The notes under the pieces were generated by a model that was not told where the DNA came from, did not search any database, and saw nothing but the letters and a program-made list of their open reading frames with translations. Positions 33,713-41,534 of a stretch of DNA of 64,000 nt are shown here, one piece after another. Source of the stretch: DASUAL01 sp035763805. GTDB taxonomy: Bacteria > Gemmatimonadota > Gemmatimonadetes > Gemmatimonadales > GWC2-71-9. The stretch is taken from positions 1 to 64,000 of the forward strand of contig DASUAL010000067.1 in assembly GCA_035763805.1 (NCBI GenBank). The letters are read 5' to 3'. Both the position numbers and the translations under genes were made by a program. Position 1 is the first letter of the stretch, and every line of letters starts with the position of its first letter.

Positions 33713-35076
33713 CCGCGATACTGGTCGTCGACGACGTCGCCGCCATGGCGGAGCAGTACGCCTACGACCTGAAGCGAGTGGGCGGCTACGAAACGCTTAT
33801 CGCCAAGAGTGGCCGCGAGGCGTTCGATCTGCTGGAGCGCGAGGCGGTGGACTGCGTGATCCTCGATCTCGAGATGCCGGGGATGGACGGCTTCGAAGTG
33901 CTACGCGGAATGGACCGTCGCAGATTCCGGATTCCCGTGATCGTCTATACGGGGACGGGCAATTACGACCGCTGCATCCAGGCGATCCGTCTGGGGGCGC
34001 GGAGTTTCATCGACAAGGCGGAGCCGATGGAGCGCGTCGTGCAGGAGGTCGAGAACGCGTTGGAGCGACAGCGCCTGGCGGGCCGGGTCGCCGCGCTCGA
34101 GCAGCGGCTCGGCACGGAGGCGTCGCTCGTCGGCGCGAGCCCCGCTCTCCAGCAGCTCACGGACGCGATCGCCCGCGTCGCCAAGATTCCCAGCCCGGTG
34201 CTGATCGTGGGCGAGAGCGGCTCCGGGAAGGAGCTCGTCGCCCGCGAGCTGCACCGCCTGGGCGCGAACCCGAAGGGGCCGTTCGTGGCCCTCAACAGCG
34301 CCGCGCTCCCCGAGAACCTCGTGGAGGACGAGTTGTTCGGGCACGAGCGGGGGGCGTTCACGGGCGCCGCCGCGCTTCGCAAAGGCGCCTTCGAAGCCGC
34401 GTCGGGCGGCTCGCTGGTCCTCGACGAGATCGGCGAGCTGCCGCTCGCCGCCCAGGCGAAGCTCCTCCGGGTGATCGAACAGCGGCAGGTGACGCGGATT
34501 GGTGGAAACCGCACCATCGCCGTGGACGCGCGGGTCGTTGCCGCCACGAACCGGGACCTCGAGGCGGAAGTGGCGGCCGGGCGCTTCCGGCAGGATCTCT
34601 ATTACCGGCTCAACGTCCACGCCCTGCGGGTCCCCCCGCTGCGCGAGCGGCTGTCCGACATCCCGGCCCTGGTGGAGCACCTGCTTGCGTCCACGTGCGC
34701 GCGCTTCGGCCTGCGCGCGAAGAAGCTCGACGCTGCCGCGCTCGAGTGCCTGATGGCGCACGACTGGCGCAAGAACAACGTCCGCGAGCTGCGGAACGCG
34801 ATCGAACGCATGATCATCGCGACGGACGGCGACGCCATCGGTCTGGACGACGTGCCCGCCGAGATCCGCGACTCGGGTGCGTCGCGCCGCGTGAGCACCG
34901 CGCGCCCGGCAGCCATGACGTTCCACGCGCTCAGAGCCGAAGCCGAACGGCAGATCATCGTGACGGCACTCGAGCGCAACGGCTGGCACATCACCAAGAC
35001 CGCGCAGGAGCTCGGCCTCGCCGACCACGCCAGCCTGCTCAAGATCATGCGCCGACACGGGATCAGCAGCGAATGA
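33709..35076 (+). CDS. sigma-54-dependent response regulator (NtrC family)
   Basis: A 455-residue activator. Receiver domain 1-120 has DD at 8-9 and phosphorylation site VILDLEMPG (D53). The AAA+ domain has Walker A GESGSGKE (168-175), the sigma-54 contact loop GAFTGA (215-220), Walker B GGSLVLDEIGEL and the arginine-finger region. The C-terminal Fis-type helix-turn-helix ends AQELGLADHASLLKIMRRHG. GTG 33709 overlaps the kinase stop (GTGA). Two palindromes begin three bases after its stop codon, followed by a sigma-54 promoter candidate, so its own targets are likely next door. Confidence 0.95.
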   Translation: MTAILVVDDVAAMAEQYAYDLKRVGGYETLIAKSGREAFDLLEREAVDCVILDLEMPGMDGFEVLRGMDRRRFRIPVIVYTGTGNYDRCIQAIRLGARSFIDKAEPMERVVQEVENALERQRLAGRVAALEQRLGTEASLVGASPALQQLTDAIARVAKIPSPVLIVGESGSGKELVARELHRLGANPKGPFVALNSAALPENLVEDELFGHERGAFTGAAALRKGAFEAASGGSLVLDEIGELPLAAQAKLLRVIEQRQVTRIGGNRTIAVDARVVAATNRDLEAEVAAGRFRQDLYYRLNVHALRVPPLRERLSDIPALVEHLLASTCARFGLRAKKLDAAALECLMAHDWRKNNVRELRNAIERMIIATDGDAIGLDDVPAEIRDSGASRRVSTARPAAMTFHALRAEAERQIIVTALERNGWHITKTAQELGLADHASLLKIMRRHGISSE

Positions 35077-35078
35077 GC

Positions 35079-35128
35079 GTGTCCACTCGGACACCCAGCG
35101 ATCCCGAATAGCGTGTCCGCGCGAACAC
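35079..35128 (+). promoter_or_regulatory. two tandem palindromes, candidate enhancer for the NtrC-type regulator
   Basis: GTGTCCACTCGGACAC (35079-35094) and GTGTCCGCGCGAACAC (35113-35128) share the form GTGTYC-N4-GRACAC. Their centres are 34 bases apart, close to three helical turns, the usual layout for dimers of an enhancer-binding protein. They sit 64-113 bases upstream of a sigma-54-type promoter. Confidence 0.7.
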
Positions 35129-35160
35129 GACCCTCTACCCCGCCCTGTCGCAACTAGTTG

Positions 35161-35190
35161 CTCTGACGGCTGATGACTGACGGCTGACCG
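35161..35190. repeat. dispersed intergenic repeat, CTGACGGCTGA type
   Basis: CTGACGGCTGATGACTGACG (35163-35182) followed by GCTGACC; units of CTGA/GGCTGA as at 29103-29128 and 2576-2595. It lies between the palindromes and the promoter candidate. Confidence 0.45.
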
Positions 35191-35191
35191 G

Positions 35192-35206
35192 TGGCCCTCC
35201 TCCTGC
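35192..35206 (+). promoter_or_regulatory. sigma-54 (-24/-12) promoter candidate
   Basis: TGGCCCTCCTCCTGC: the invariant GG (35193-35194) and GC (35205-35206) are exactly ten bases apart, as sigma-54 promoters require. Matches TGGC and TGC of the consensus TGGCAC-N5-TTGC. The predicted start near 35218 leaves a 25-base leader with GGAGGAG before the ATG at 35243. Confidence 0.6.
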
Positions 35207-35242
35207 CTCTAGAGCAGGCGCGAACCCCAACAGGAGGAGTCC

Positions 35243-36130
35243 ATGCGGACCTACGCCATCGTCCCCTGCCTGATCGCCGCGTTCCTCGCCGGCGCGTGCG
35301 GGGACAAGACCCCCAAGTCTTCCGACGCCAACGCGGCGGAAGTAAACACTGTCTCCCCGGAAACGGCGAGCGCGTCCCCGGCGACGGCGGTCGTGCCGCG
35401 GCCCGTCTCGTTCGACGACGCAACGGCAGCGTTCAGGGAGAAGCGCTACGACGAGGCAGTGCAAATGTTCACCACGTACGCCGCCGGGCAGCCCGACAAC
35501 GTCTGGGGCTACTACATGCTCGGCCTGTCCGCCTGGAAGGCGGGCGATCGTGAGCGCGCGCTCGACGCCTTCACGCTCGCGCTCGAAAAGGACTCGACCC
35601 ATGCGAAGAGCCGTCTCAACTTGAGCCGCGTGCTCATCGAGCACGGCAAAGCGCCGGAGGCGCTCCCGCACGTCGAAGCAGTACTCACGATCGACACCAC
35701 CTCGGGCGAAGGCTTCCGCCTGCTCGGCCGCGTGCGTGACGAGCTGGGCGACCGCGATGGGGCGATCGAGGCATTCAAGCGGGCGATCGTGCTCGACAGT
35801 GGAGACGCCTGGTCCCTTAACAACCTCGCCACGGTATACATCGGCCAGGGCCGGTTCGAGGACGCGCTCGGACCGCTCGCACGGGCGATCGAGATCGACT
35901 CGACCGTTGCGACGTTCCACAACAACTTGGGCGTGGCTCTGGAGCGCACCGGCCACATCATCCAGGCTGCGGACGCCTACCGAGCAGCCCTGGCGATCCA
36001 CGGCACGTACCAGAAGGCGTCGGTGAACCTTGCTCGCGTCGAGGGCCTGAAGCCGGATCCCTCGGTGGTCCCCGTCGATCTGGGCAGTCTCGCGCGAAGC
36101 TTCGTGGAGCAAGCGCAGATGTGGCAGTGA
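35243..36130 (+). CDS. TPR-repeat lipoprotein
   Basis: A 295-residue lipoprotein: signal peptide with lipobox LIAAFLAGAC (about residue 19), a threonine/alanine/serine linker to residue 50, then six to seven tetratricopeptide repeats (AAFREKRYDEAVQMFTTYAA, GYYMLGLSAWKAGDRERALD, GFRLLGRVRDELGDRDGAIE, SLNNLATVYIGQGRFEDALG, FHNNLGVALERTGHIIQAAD). Such proteins scaffold envelope complexes. It is preceded by the sigma-54 promoter candidate and regulator palindromes, so it is the likely first target of the adjacent NtrC-type system, and it ends in a strong hairpin, making a single-gene transcript. Confidence 0.9.
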   Translation: MRTYAIVPCLIAAFLAGACGDKTPKSSDANAAEVNTVSPETASASPATAVVPRPVSFDDATAAFREKRYDEAVQMFTTYAAGQPDNVWGYYMLGLSAWKAGDRERALDAFTLALEKDSTHAKSRLNLSRVLIEHGKAPEALPHVEAVLTIDTTSGEGFRLLGRVRDELGDRDGAIEAFKRAIVLDSGDAWSLNNLATVYIGQGRFEDALGPLARAIEIDSTVATFHNNLGVALERTGHIIQAADAYRAALAIHGTYQKASVNLARVEGLKPDPSVVPVDLGSLARSFVEQAQMWQ

Positions 36131-36139
36131 GGAGAGGTT

Positions 36140-36172
36140 GACAGGGGCGAGGCACTTTGCCTCGCCCCTGTC
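36140..36172 (+). terminator. strong hairpin after the TPR lipoprotein gene
   Basis: GACAGGGGCGAGGCA (36140-36154) and TGCCTCGCCCCTGTC (36158-36172) form a perfect 15-bp stem with a three-base loop, nine bases after the stop codon. No T-tract follows, but the position and strength fit a terminator. Confidence 0.75.
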
Positions 36173-36287
36173 GTACGCAACCATTTCCCGCGTCGTATCT
36201 TACCCTTCCTGTCGATCTCGGCTACCCCCGTTCGACTACTTGGCGCAGTCGAACGTCCCGCTCAACAACCTCAACAGGGGGTGAACC

Positions 36288-36638
36288 ATGCAATACATCC
36301 TGCTCATCTACGACAATGAGCAAAACTGGGCGAATCTGTCGGAAGCGGAGCGCAACGCGATGTACCAGGAGTACGGCGAGTTGGGCCAGAGTCTCGCTAA
36401 GAGCGGCCGCTACAAGGCGGGCGAAGAGCTCAAGCCCACTGCGACGGCGACCACGGTGCGCGTGCGGAACGGCAAGGTGCAGACGACCGACGGGCCGTTC
36501 GCCGAGACGCGCGAGCAGCTCGGCGGGTTCTACCTGGTCGAGGCCAAGGACCTGGACGACGCGATCGCCGTCGCCGCGCGCATTCCTAGCGTCCGGAACG
36601 GGTGCGTCGAGGTGCGCCCGATCAACCCCCACCCGTGA
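36288..36638 (+). CDS. DGPF/YCII-related protein
   Basis: A 116-residue protein of the YCII-like dimeric alpha/beta barrel fold, starting QYILLIYDNEQNWANLSE and carrying the name-giving motif TTDGPFAETREQLGGFYLVEA. Family members are typical genomic partners of ECF42 sigma factors, and here the sigma gene follows with a GTGA overlap. The enzymatic role of DGPF proteins is unknown; they have been proposed to be targets or modulators of the partner sigma factor. AACAGGGGGTGA precedes the ATG. Confidence 0.93.
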   Translation: MQYILLIYDNEQNWANLSEAERNAMYQEYGELGQSLAKSGRYKAGEELKPTATATTVRVRNGKVQTTDGPFAETREQLGGFYLVEAKDLDDAIAVAARIPSVRNGCVEVRPINPHP

Positions 36639-37888
36639 GCGGCAGCCCGACTGCCCAGGAAACGGTCGAGCGCCTGTACCGCGAGGAGTCGCGACGCGTG
36701 CTCGCGACCCTGATCCGCCTCCTCGGCGACTTCGACCTCGCCGAGGAGGCGTTGCAGGACGCCTTCGCCGCGGCGCTCGAGCGGTGGCCGGCAGAGGGAG
36801 TTCCGAGCAATCCCCGCGGCTGGCTCATCAGCACCGGCCGCTTCCGGGCCATCGACCAGCTCCGGCGGAAGAAGCGCTTCGCAGAGTGGCAACACGAGAT
36901 CCACGCGATCACCGTGATCGAGGGGCGGATGGACGAGAGCGCGGACGAGAGCGGGATAGAGGACGATCGACTCCGATTGATCTTCACCTGCTGTCATCCG
37001 GCCCTCGCGCCCGAGTCGCAGATCGCGCTCACCCTGCGGACGGTCGGCGGGTTGTCCACCGAAGAGATCGCGCGCGCGTTCCTCGTGTCGGTGCCGACGA
37101 TGGCCCAGCGGCTGGTGCGGGCGAAACACAAGATTCGGGACGCCGCTATCCCCTACCGTGTCCCTCCAGCCCTGGAGCTCGCGGGGCGGCTCGACGCGGT
37201 CCTGGCGGTCGTGTACCTCGTGTTCAACGAGGGGTATGCGGCCACGTCGGGGGAGGCGCTCATCCGCCGCGAGCTGTGCAGCGAGGCGATCCGGCTCGGT
37301 AGGCTGCTCGTGGACTTGATGCCTGAGCAGCGTGAGGCAGTCGCGCTCCTCGCGCTGATGCTGCTCCACGACTCGCGGCGCGATGCGCGTCAGGGACCTG
37401 CCGGGGACCTGGTCCTCCTAGACGAGCAGGACCGGCGGCTCTGGAACCAGGGGCAAATTGCCGAAGGACTCGCGCGCGTCGAGGCTGCGCTCCGTGGCGC
37501 GCCGGCTGGTCCCTACGCACTCCAGGCTGCGATTTCCGCATGCCACGCACGGGCTGCGCGGCCCCAGGACACCGACTGGCGGCAGATCGCGGCCTTGTAC
37601 CAGCTGTTGCTCCGGCGCCGACCCAGCCCCGTCGTGGAGCTCAATCACGCCGTGGCGGTGGCGATGGTGGACGGAGCGGCGCGCGGGCTCTTGCTCCTGG
37701 ACTCGATCGAACGGCGCGGCGGGCTTGACGGGTATCACCTGCTCCCCGCCGCGCGTGCCGAGTTGCTGCGCCGGCTCGCGCGCTGGCCCGAGGCCGCCAC
37801 CGCGTACCGGGCGGCGCTCACGCTCGTCAAGCTCGAGCCGGAGCGGCGGTTCCTGGAGCGCAGGCTCGCGGAGGTCGAGCGGGACTAG
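36635..37888 (+). CDS. ECF42-type RNA polymerase sigma factor with C-terminal TPR-like domain
   Basis: A 417-residue sigma-70-family protein. Region 2 (VERLYREESRRVLATLIRLL, FDLAEEALQDAFAAALERWP, GWLISTGRFRAIDQLRRKK) and region 4 (LTLRTVGGLSTEEIARAFLV, VPTMAQRLVRAKHKIRDA) occupy the first 190 residues. The C-terminal half is helical (LAVVYLVFNEGY, ELCSEAIRLGRLL, AVALLALMLLHDSRR, GPYALQAAISACHARA), the extension that defines the ECF42 group and is needed for its activity in place of an anti-sigma factor. The partner DGPF gene lies directly upstream. GTG 36635 overlaps its stop. Convergent with the acyltransferase gene, 4-base overlap (CTAG). Confidence 0.93.
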   Translation: MSGSPTAQETVERLYREESRRVLATLIRLLGDFDLAEEALQDAFAAALERWPAEGVPSNPRGWLISTGRFRAIDQLRRKKRFAEWQHEIHAITVIEGRMDESADESGIEDDRLRLIFTCCHPALAPESQIALTLRTVGGLSTEEIARAFLVSVPTMAQRLVRAKHKIRDAAIPYRVPPALELAGRLDAVLAVVYLVFNEGYAATSGEALIRRELCSEAIRLGRLLVDLMPEQREAVALLALMLLHDSRRDARQGPAGDLVLLDEQDRRLWNQGQIAEGLARVEAALRGAPAGPYALQAAISACHARAARPQDTDWRQIAALYQLLLRRRPSPVVELNHAVAVAMVDGAARGLLLLDSIERRGGLDGYHLLPAARAELLRRLARWPEAATAYRAALTLVKLEPERRFLERRLAEVERD

Positions 37889-39228
37889 CCTGGGAAGAGG
37901 CTCCGGGCCACCTGCAGGATGTCCTCCCGAATCGCCTTGCGCTCCGCCAGGAGCCGCAGGAACGCCCGACGCCGGACTGTGAACAGCGCCAACGCCCGCG
38001 CCCCACCGATGACGCGGTCTAACCGCTCGAAGAACAGCAGCGCCGCATAGGCCGTCAGCGGCAAGACCGCCACCGTCAAGAGCACCGCGCCCGAACCCTG
38101 CCACAGCCCGGCGGCCACCGCTGCGAGCACCCACGTCACGGGGAACAGGAGCATCGCCGCGAGCACCTTGATGCTGGCCAGTGCGTCCTCGGCCCGCTTC
38201 GCGATCCCGGTGGCCACGAACCCGGCGGCGCGGTAGGCGGGATAGTGCACGCTGACGCCGACCAGCGCCGCGGGCAGCAGCACGAGGAGCAAGAGCAGCG
38301 CGTTCGCGACGTACCGAGCGACACGCCCGAGCTGGAAACTCTTGGGAGCGAGATGGTGCGGATCGAGGCCCGCGGCCGCGAGTGCCGCCTCGTAGCGGTC
38401 GATCCGTGTTGCCAGCGCCGCGAACCGTTCGGGCCACCGCTCGCGCACCAGGTGGTACCCCTCGAGGAACCGGCGCCGCAGCTCGAACTCCGCGCCGAGC
38501 GGCGGCGGCCTGGCTGGTGCTTCGTCCTGCGTCGTGAAGATGCGCTGCGCCCGCTCCACCAGCGCGTGGGCCTCAGCCTCCTCGGCCTGGAGCGTCACGT
38601 CGGCGAGCGCCCGCTCGAGATGCGCGGTGAGCGCCCGGACGAGCTCGACCGGTGGCTCTTCGCCGGGCGCGAGGGGAACGGGCTCGACGGGGAACGCCTC
38701 GCCGAAATGCAGCAGCGCCGCGGAGCGGAACGTCCCCTTGGCTCGGTAGTACAGGCCCGCCGGGCAGATCAGCAGCGGCGTGTCCTGCGGGAGCGTCGCC
38801 GCTGCACCGAGGGCGATACGTGCCGCGCCCGTCTTGAGCGCGCGCAGCTTGGGGTCCGAGTGCGATGTACCCTCGGGAAAGAGCGCGATCGCCCCGCCAC
38901 GGGCGAGAACCCGCCGCGCGCTCTCGAAGGTCTCGCGGTTCTGCGTCGGGTCCGAGCCTGCGTCCTGACGCCGGTGCACCGGAATCGCCTCGAACGTGCG
39001 GCAGAAGAAGCCGACCACGGGCATGCGGAAGAGCGGCGCCTTGGCGAGGAACGACACGCGCCGCGGGGCGAGGCACAGCAGGAACGCGGGATCGATTAGA
39101 CCGTTGGGATGGTTGAGCACGAAGATCGCGGGGCCCTCTGCGGGGACACGCTCCGCTCCCGAGAGCTCGATCCGACGGAAAAACACGCGGAGCACCAGGC
39201 CGAAGATCGCTCGGAACAGCCTTCTCAC
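37885..39228 (-). CDS. PlsC-family acyltransferase with C-terminal membrane helices
   Basis: A 447-residue protein. The N-terminal half is a 1-acylglycerol-3-phosphate acyltransferase-like domain with the NHxxxxD motif in LNHPNGLIDPAFLL, the segment FEAIPVHRRQDA and the glycerol-binding FPEGTSHSDP. It begins directly with a membrane-associated stretch (FRAIFGLVLRVFF). Residues about 300-410 contain three to four further hydrophobic helices (ANALLLLLVLLPAALVGVSV, AAMLLFPVTWVLAAVAAGLW, VLLTVAVLPLTAYAALLFF). Such long PlsC relatives are probably phospholipid or lipid-remodelling enzymes; the substrate is unknown. Start is GTG at 39228, 49 bases after the DPP IV-like gene on the same strand. Confidence 0.88.
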   Translation of the reverse strand: MRRLFRAIFGLVLRVFFRRIELSGAERVPAEGPAIFVLNHPNGLIDPAFLLCLAPRRVSFLAKAPLFRMPVVGFFCRTFEAIPVHRRQDAGSDPTQNRETFESARRVLARGGAIALFPEGTSHSDPKLRALKTGAARIALGAAATLPQDTPLLICPAGLYYRAKGTFRSAALLHFGEAFPVEPVPLAPGEEPPVELVRALTAHLERALADVTLQAEEAEAHALVERAQRIFTTQDEAPARPPPLGAEFELRRRFLEGYHLVRERWPERFAALATRIDRYEAALAAAGLDPHHLAPKSFQLGRVARYVANALLLLLVLLPAALVGVSVHYPAYRAAGFVATGIAKRAEDALASIKVLAAMLLFPVTWVLAAVAAGLWQGSGAVLLTVAVLPLTAYAALLFFERLDRVIGGARALALFTVRRRAFLRLLAERKAIREDILQVARSLFPG

Positions 39229-39277
39229 GGACTCGACTCGGCAGCCGTCACACGATCCCCGCGCCGGGCGCTCCGCG

Positions 39278-41470
39278 CTACAGGTTTTTCTTCAGCCACT
39301 CGGTGAACAACCCGTACAGGTTCTCCCGCGTGTTCCCCCCCGTGATCGAGTGGGTCTTGTTCGGGTAGATCCGCATGTCGAACTGTTTGTTGGCGGCCTC
39401 GAGGCGCTGGACCAGTCGCTCGGTATTCTGGACGTGCACGTTGTCGTCGGCCGTGCCGTGAACCAGGAGCAGGTTGCCTCGCAGGCTGTCGGCATGGGCG
39501 AGCGGCGCGCTCTCGGCGTAGCCGTCGGGGTTCTCCTGGGGCGTCCGCATGTAGCGCTCGGTGTAGATCGTGTCGTACAACCCCCAGTCGGTCACGGGCG
39601 CGACCACCAGCGCCGCCTTGAACACCCGACCTCCGCGGAACATGCTGAGCGCGCTCACGTAGCCGCCGTAGCTCCAGCCCCAGATCCCGATCCGATCCGG
39701 CTCGACGTACGGCTGCCCGGCGAACCAGCGCGCGGCCCCGATCTGATCCAATGCCTCGTACCGGCCGAGGTGCAGGTAGGTCATCTTCATGAACCTCGCG
39801 CCACGGGCGCCGGTGCCGCGGTTGTCCACGCTCGCGATGAGGTAGCCATCCCGCGCAAGCATCTGGTGCCACAGATAGTTCGCGCCGCCCCAAGAGTCGG
39901 TCACGGTCTGGGAGCCGGGCCCACCGTAGACGTTCATCAACAGCGGATAACGCCGTCCGGGATCGAAGCCCTTCGGCCTGATGATCCAGGCGTTCAAGTC
40001 CGCGCCGGCCGGCGTCGTGAGCGTCAAGAATTCGGGCCGGGTGAGCGCGAGGGCCTCGACCTTGGCCGCGAGCCTGGCATTGTCGGCGACCGTGCGGACG
40101 AGCGTCCCGTCGGCCCGCCGCAGCGTCTGGACCGGCGGAACGCCGGCGCGCGAGTAGGTGTCGACGTACAGCGCGAACGTCGGGTCGAACTCGCCGTCGT
40201 GCGTTCCAGGTTCGGTCGAAACCCGCACCAGTCCCCTCCCGTCGAGCCCGACGCGCAGGATTGGACGCCCGAGGGGTCCGTCGATCGCCCCGGTAAGGTA
40301 GGCGACCCTCCTGTTTTCGTCGACGCCGTACAACTTGAGGGCGTCCCACCCGCCCGGCGTCACCCGTCGGACCATCGAGCCGTCCCGGTTGAACAGATAC
40401 ACCTGGTCGTAGCCGTCCCGCTCGGAGACGAACAGGAACTGCTTCCCGCCGTCGATCCAGTGTGGCTGGTTGGCGTCGACCCACGCCGAGTCCGTGTCGG
40501 TCATGACCACCCGCGACGCCCCGCTCCGGACATCGGCGAGGAGCAGGTCGAGCCGGTTCTGATGGCGGTTCAGTCGCGTGAGCCAGATTTCATCAGGGTT
40601 GCCCGCGAAGTCCATCGCGGCGACGTAGATGTCCTTGTCGGGACCGAGATCCATCCACGTCGTCGCGCGCGTCGCGACGTCCATCACCCCGATCTTCACC
40701 TGGGAGTTCGGCGTCCCGGCCTTGGGGTAGCGCACCGGCACGAGCTCCGAGTACAGCGAGTCGGAGTTGATCAGGTAGAACGGCCGGATAACCGTCTGGT
40801 CGAAGCGCCAGAACGCGATGCGCCTGCTGTCGGGGCTCCAGCGAAAGGCGTCGCGCAGATCGAGCTCCTCCTCGTACACCCAGTCCGAGGTACCGTTGAT
40901 GATGTTCTCGTCGCCGTCGGTCGTGAGCGCAGTCTCCGTCCCGGTAGCGAGGTCCGTCACAAAGATGTTGTTCTCGCGCACGAAGCCTACCATCCGGGCG
41001 TCGGGGGAGAACTTGGCGAACAACTGATAGCCGGGTTTCACGCTCAGGGGGATCAGCCGCTTCGTCGCAAAATTCCAGACGTAATACGTGCCTTTGGTGT
41101 TCAGGCGCCACACGCGAGCCGTGTTCGTGAAGATCAGCAGCTTCGTGCCGCCAGCGGAGAACGCGTACTCCTCGATCGCAATCGCCTTCTGCGCACCGGG
41201 CGGCACGAGGTCCGCCCCCCGGACCAGCAGCTCTTTCTTCCCACTCACCGCGTCCACGCGATACAGGTCGGTGTTGCCGGACGGGTCGACATCCGTCGTG
41301 GTGTAGGCGGTCCCGTCCTTCATCCAGGTGAGCGAGACGACGTCGCTCGCGAACTCGCGGGTGCCCCAGATCGTGTGAACGGTGAGCACCGGCGCCTGCG
41401 CGGCGAGCCGCGCACCGAGAAACACAACGAGCGAGAGGGCGAACGCCCGGGGCTGGGCTTTGAACGTCAT
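39278..41470 (-). CDS. secreted dipeptidyl peptidase IV-like serine peptidase (S9B)
   Basis: A 730-residue exported peptidase. Signal peptide FALSLVVFLGARLAAQ, then the DPP IV beta-propeller (about residues 35-470) with the N-terminus-binding glutamates in DWVYEEELDLRDAF, and an alpha/beta-hydrolase domain with catalytic Ser600 in IWGWSYGGYVS, Asp675 in HGTADDNVH and His707 in PNKTHSI. It should remove N-terminal dipeptides from oligopeptides, preferably after proline or alanine, which fits the proline use seen in pruA. I start at ATG 41470; a GTG at 41479 would add three residues. The ribosome-binding region is inside a 26-bp hairpin, described separately. Confidence 0.93.
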   Translation of the reverse strand: MTFKAQPRAFALSLVVFLGARLAAQAPVLTVHTIWGTREFASDVVSLTWMKDGTAYTTTDVDPSGNTDLYRVDAVSGKKELLVRGADLVPPGAQKAIAIEEYAFSAGGTKLLIFTNTARVWRLNTKGTYYVWNFATKRLIPLSVKPGYQLFAKFSPDARMVGFVRENNIFVTDLATGTETALTTDGDENIINGTSDWVYEEELDLRDAFRWSPDSRRIAFWRFDQTVIRPFYLINSDSLYSELVPVRYPKAGTPNSQVKIGVMDVATRATTWMDLGPDKDIYVAAMDFAGNPDEIWLTRLNRHQNRLDLLLADVRSGASRVVMTDTDSAWVDANQPHWIDGGKQFLFVSERDGYDQVYLFNRDGSMVRRVTPGGWDALKLYGVDENRRVAYLTGAIDGPLGRPILRVGLDGRGLVRVSTEPGTHDGEFDPTFALYVDTYSRAGVPPVQTLRRADGTLVRTVADNARLAAKVEALALTRPEFLTLTTPAGADLNAWIIRPKGFDPGRRYPLLMNVYGGPGSQTVTDSWGGANYLWHQMLARDGYLIASVDNRGTGARGARFMKMTYLHLGRYEALDQIGAARWFAGQPYVEPDRIGIWGWSYGGYVSALSMFRGGRVFKAALVVAPVTDWGLYDTIYTERYMRTPQENPDGYAESAPLAHADSLRGNLLLVHGTADDNVHVQNTERLVQRLEAANKQFDMRIYPNKTHSITGGNTRENLYGLFTEWLKKNL

Positions 41471-41525
41471 GATGGCCACCGACGGGTGAGTTTGGGTGCC
41501 CCAAACTTACCCGTCGGTGGCCATC
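41471..41525 (-). terminator. 26-bp inverted repeat between the DUF4382-like and DPP IV-like genes
   Basis: Arms 41471-41496 and 41500-41525 pair at 25 of 26 positions around a three-base loop. On the minus strand it starts ten bases after the DUF4382-like stop and ends at the base before the ATG of the DPP IV-like gene, taking in the GGTGG that would be its ribosome-binding site. There is no T-tract. It may end transcription, block translation, or both. Confidence 0.65.
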
Positions 41526-41534
41526 GTGCGAAGG

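Noticed and set aside
35145..35161. TGTCGC...TTGC as the sigma-54 promoter
   Set aside because: The GT-to-GC distance is eleven, not ten bases, and the -24 GG is missing; the element at 35192 fits better.
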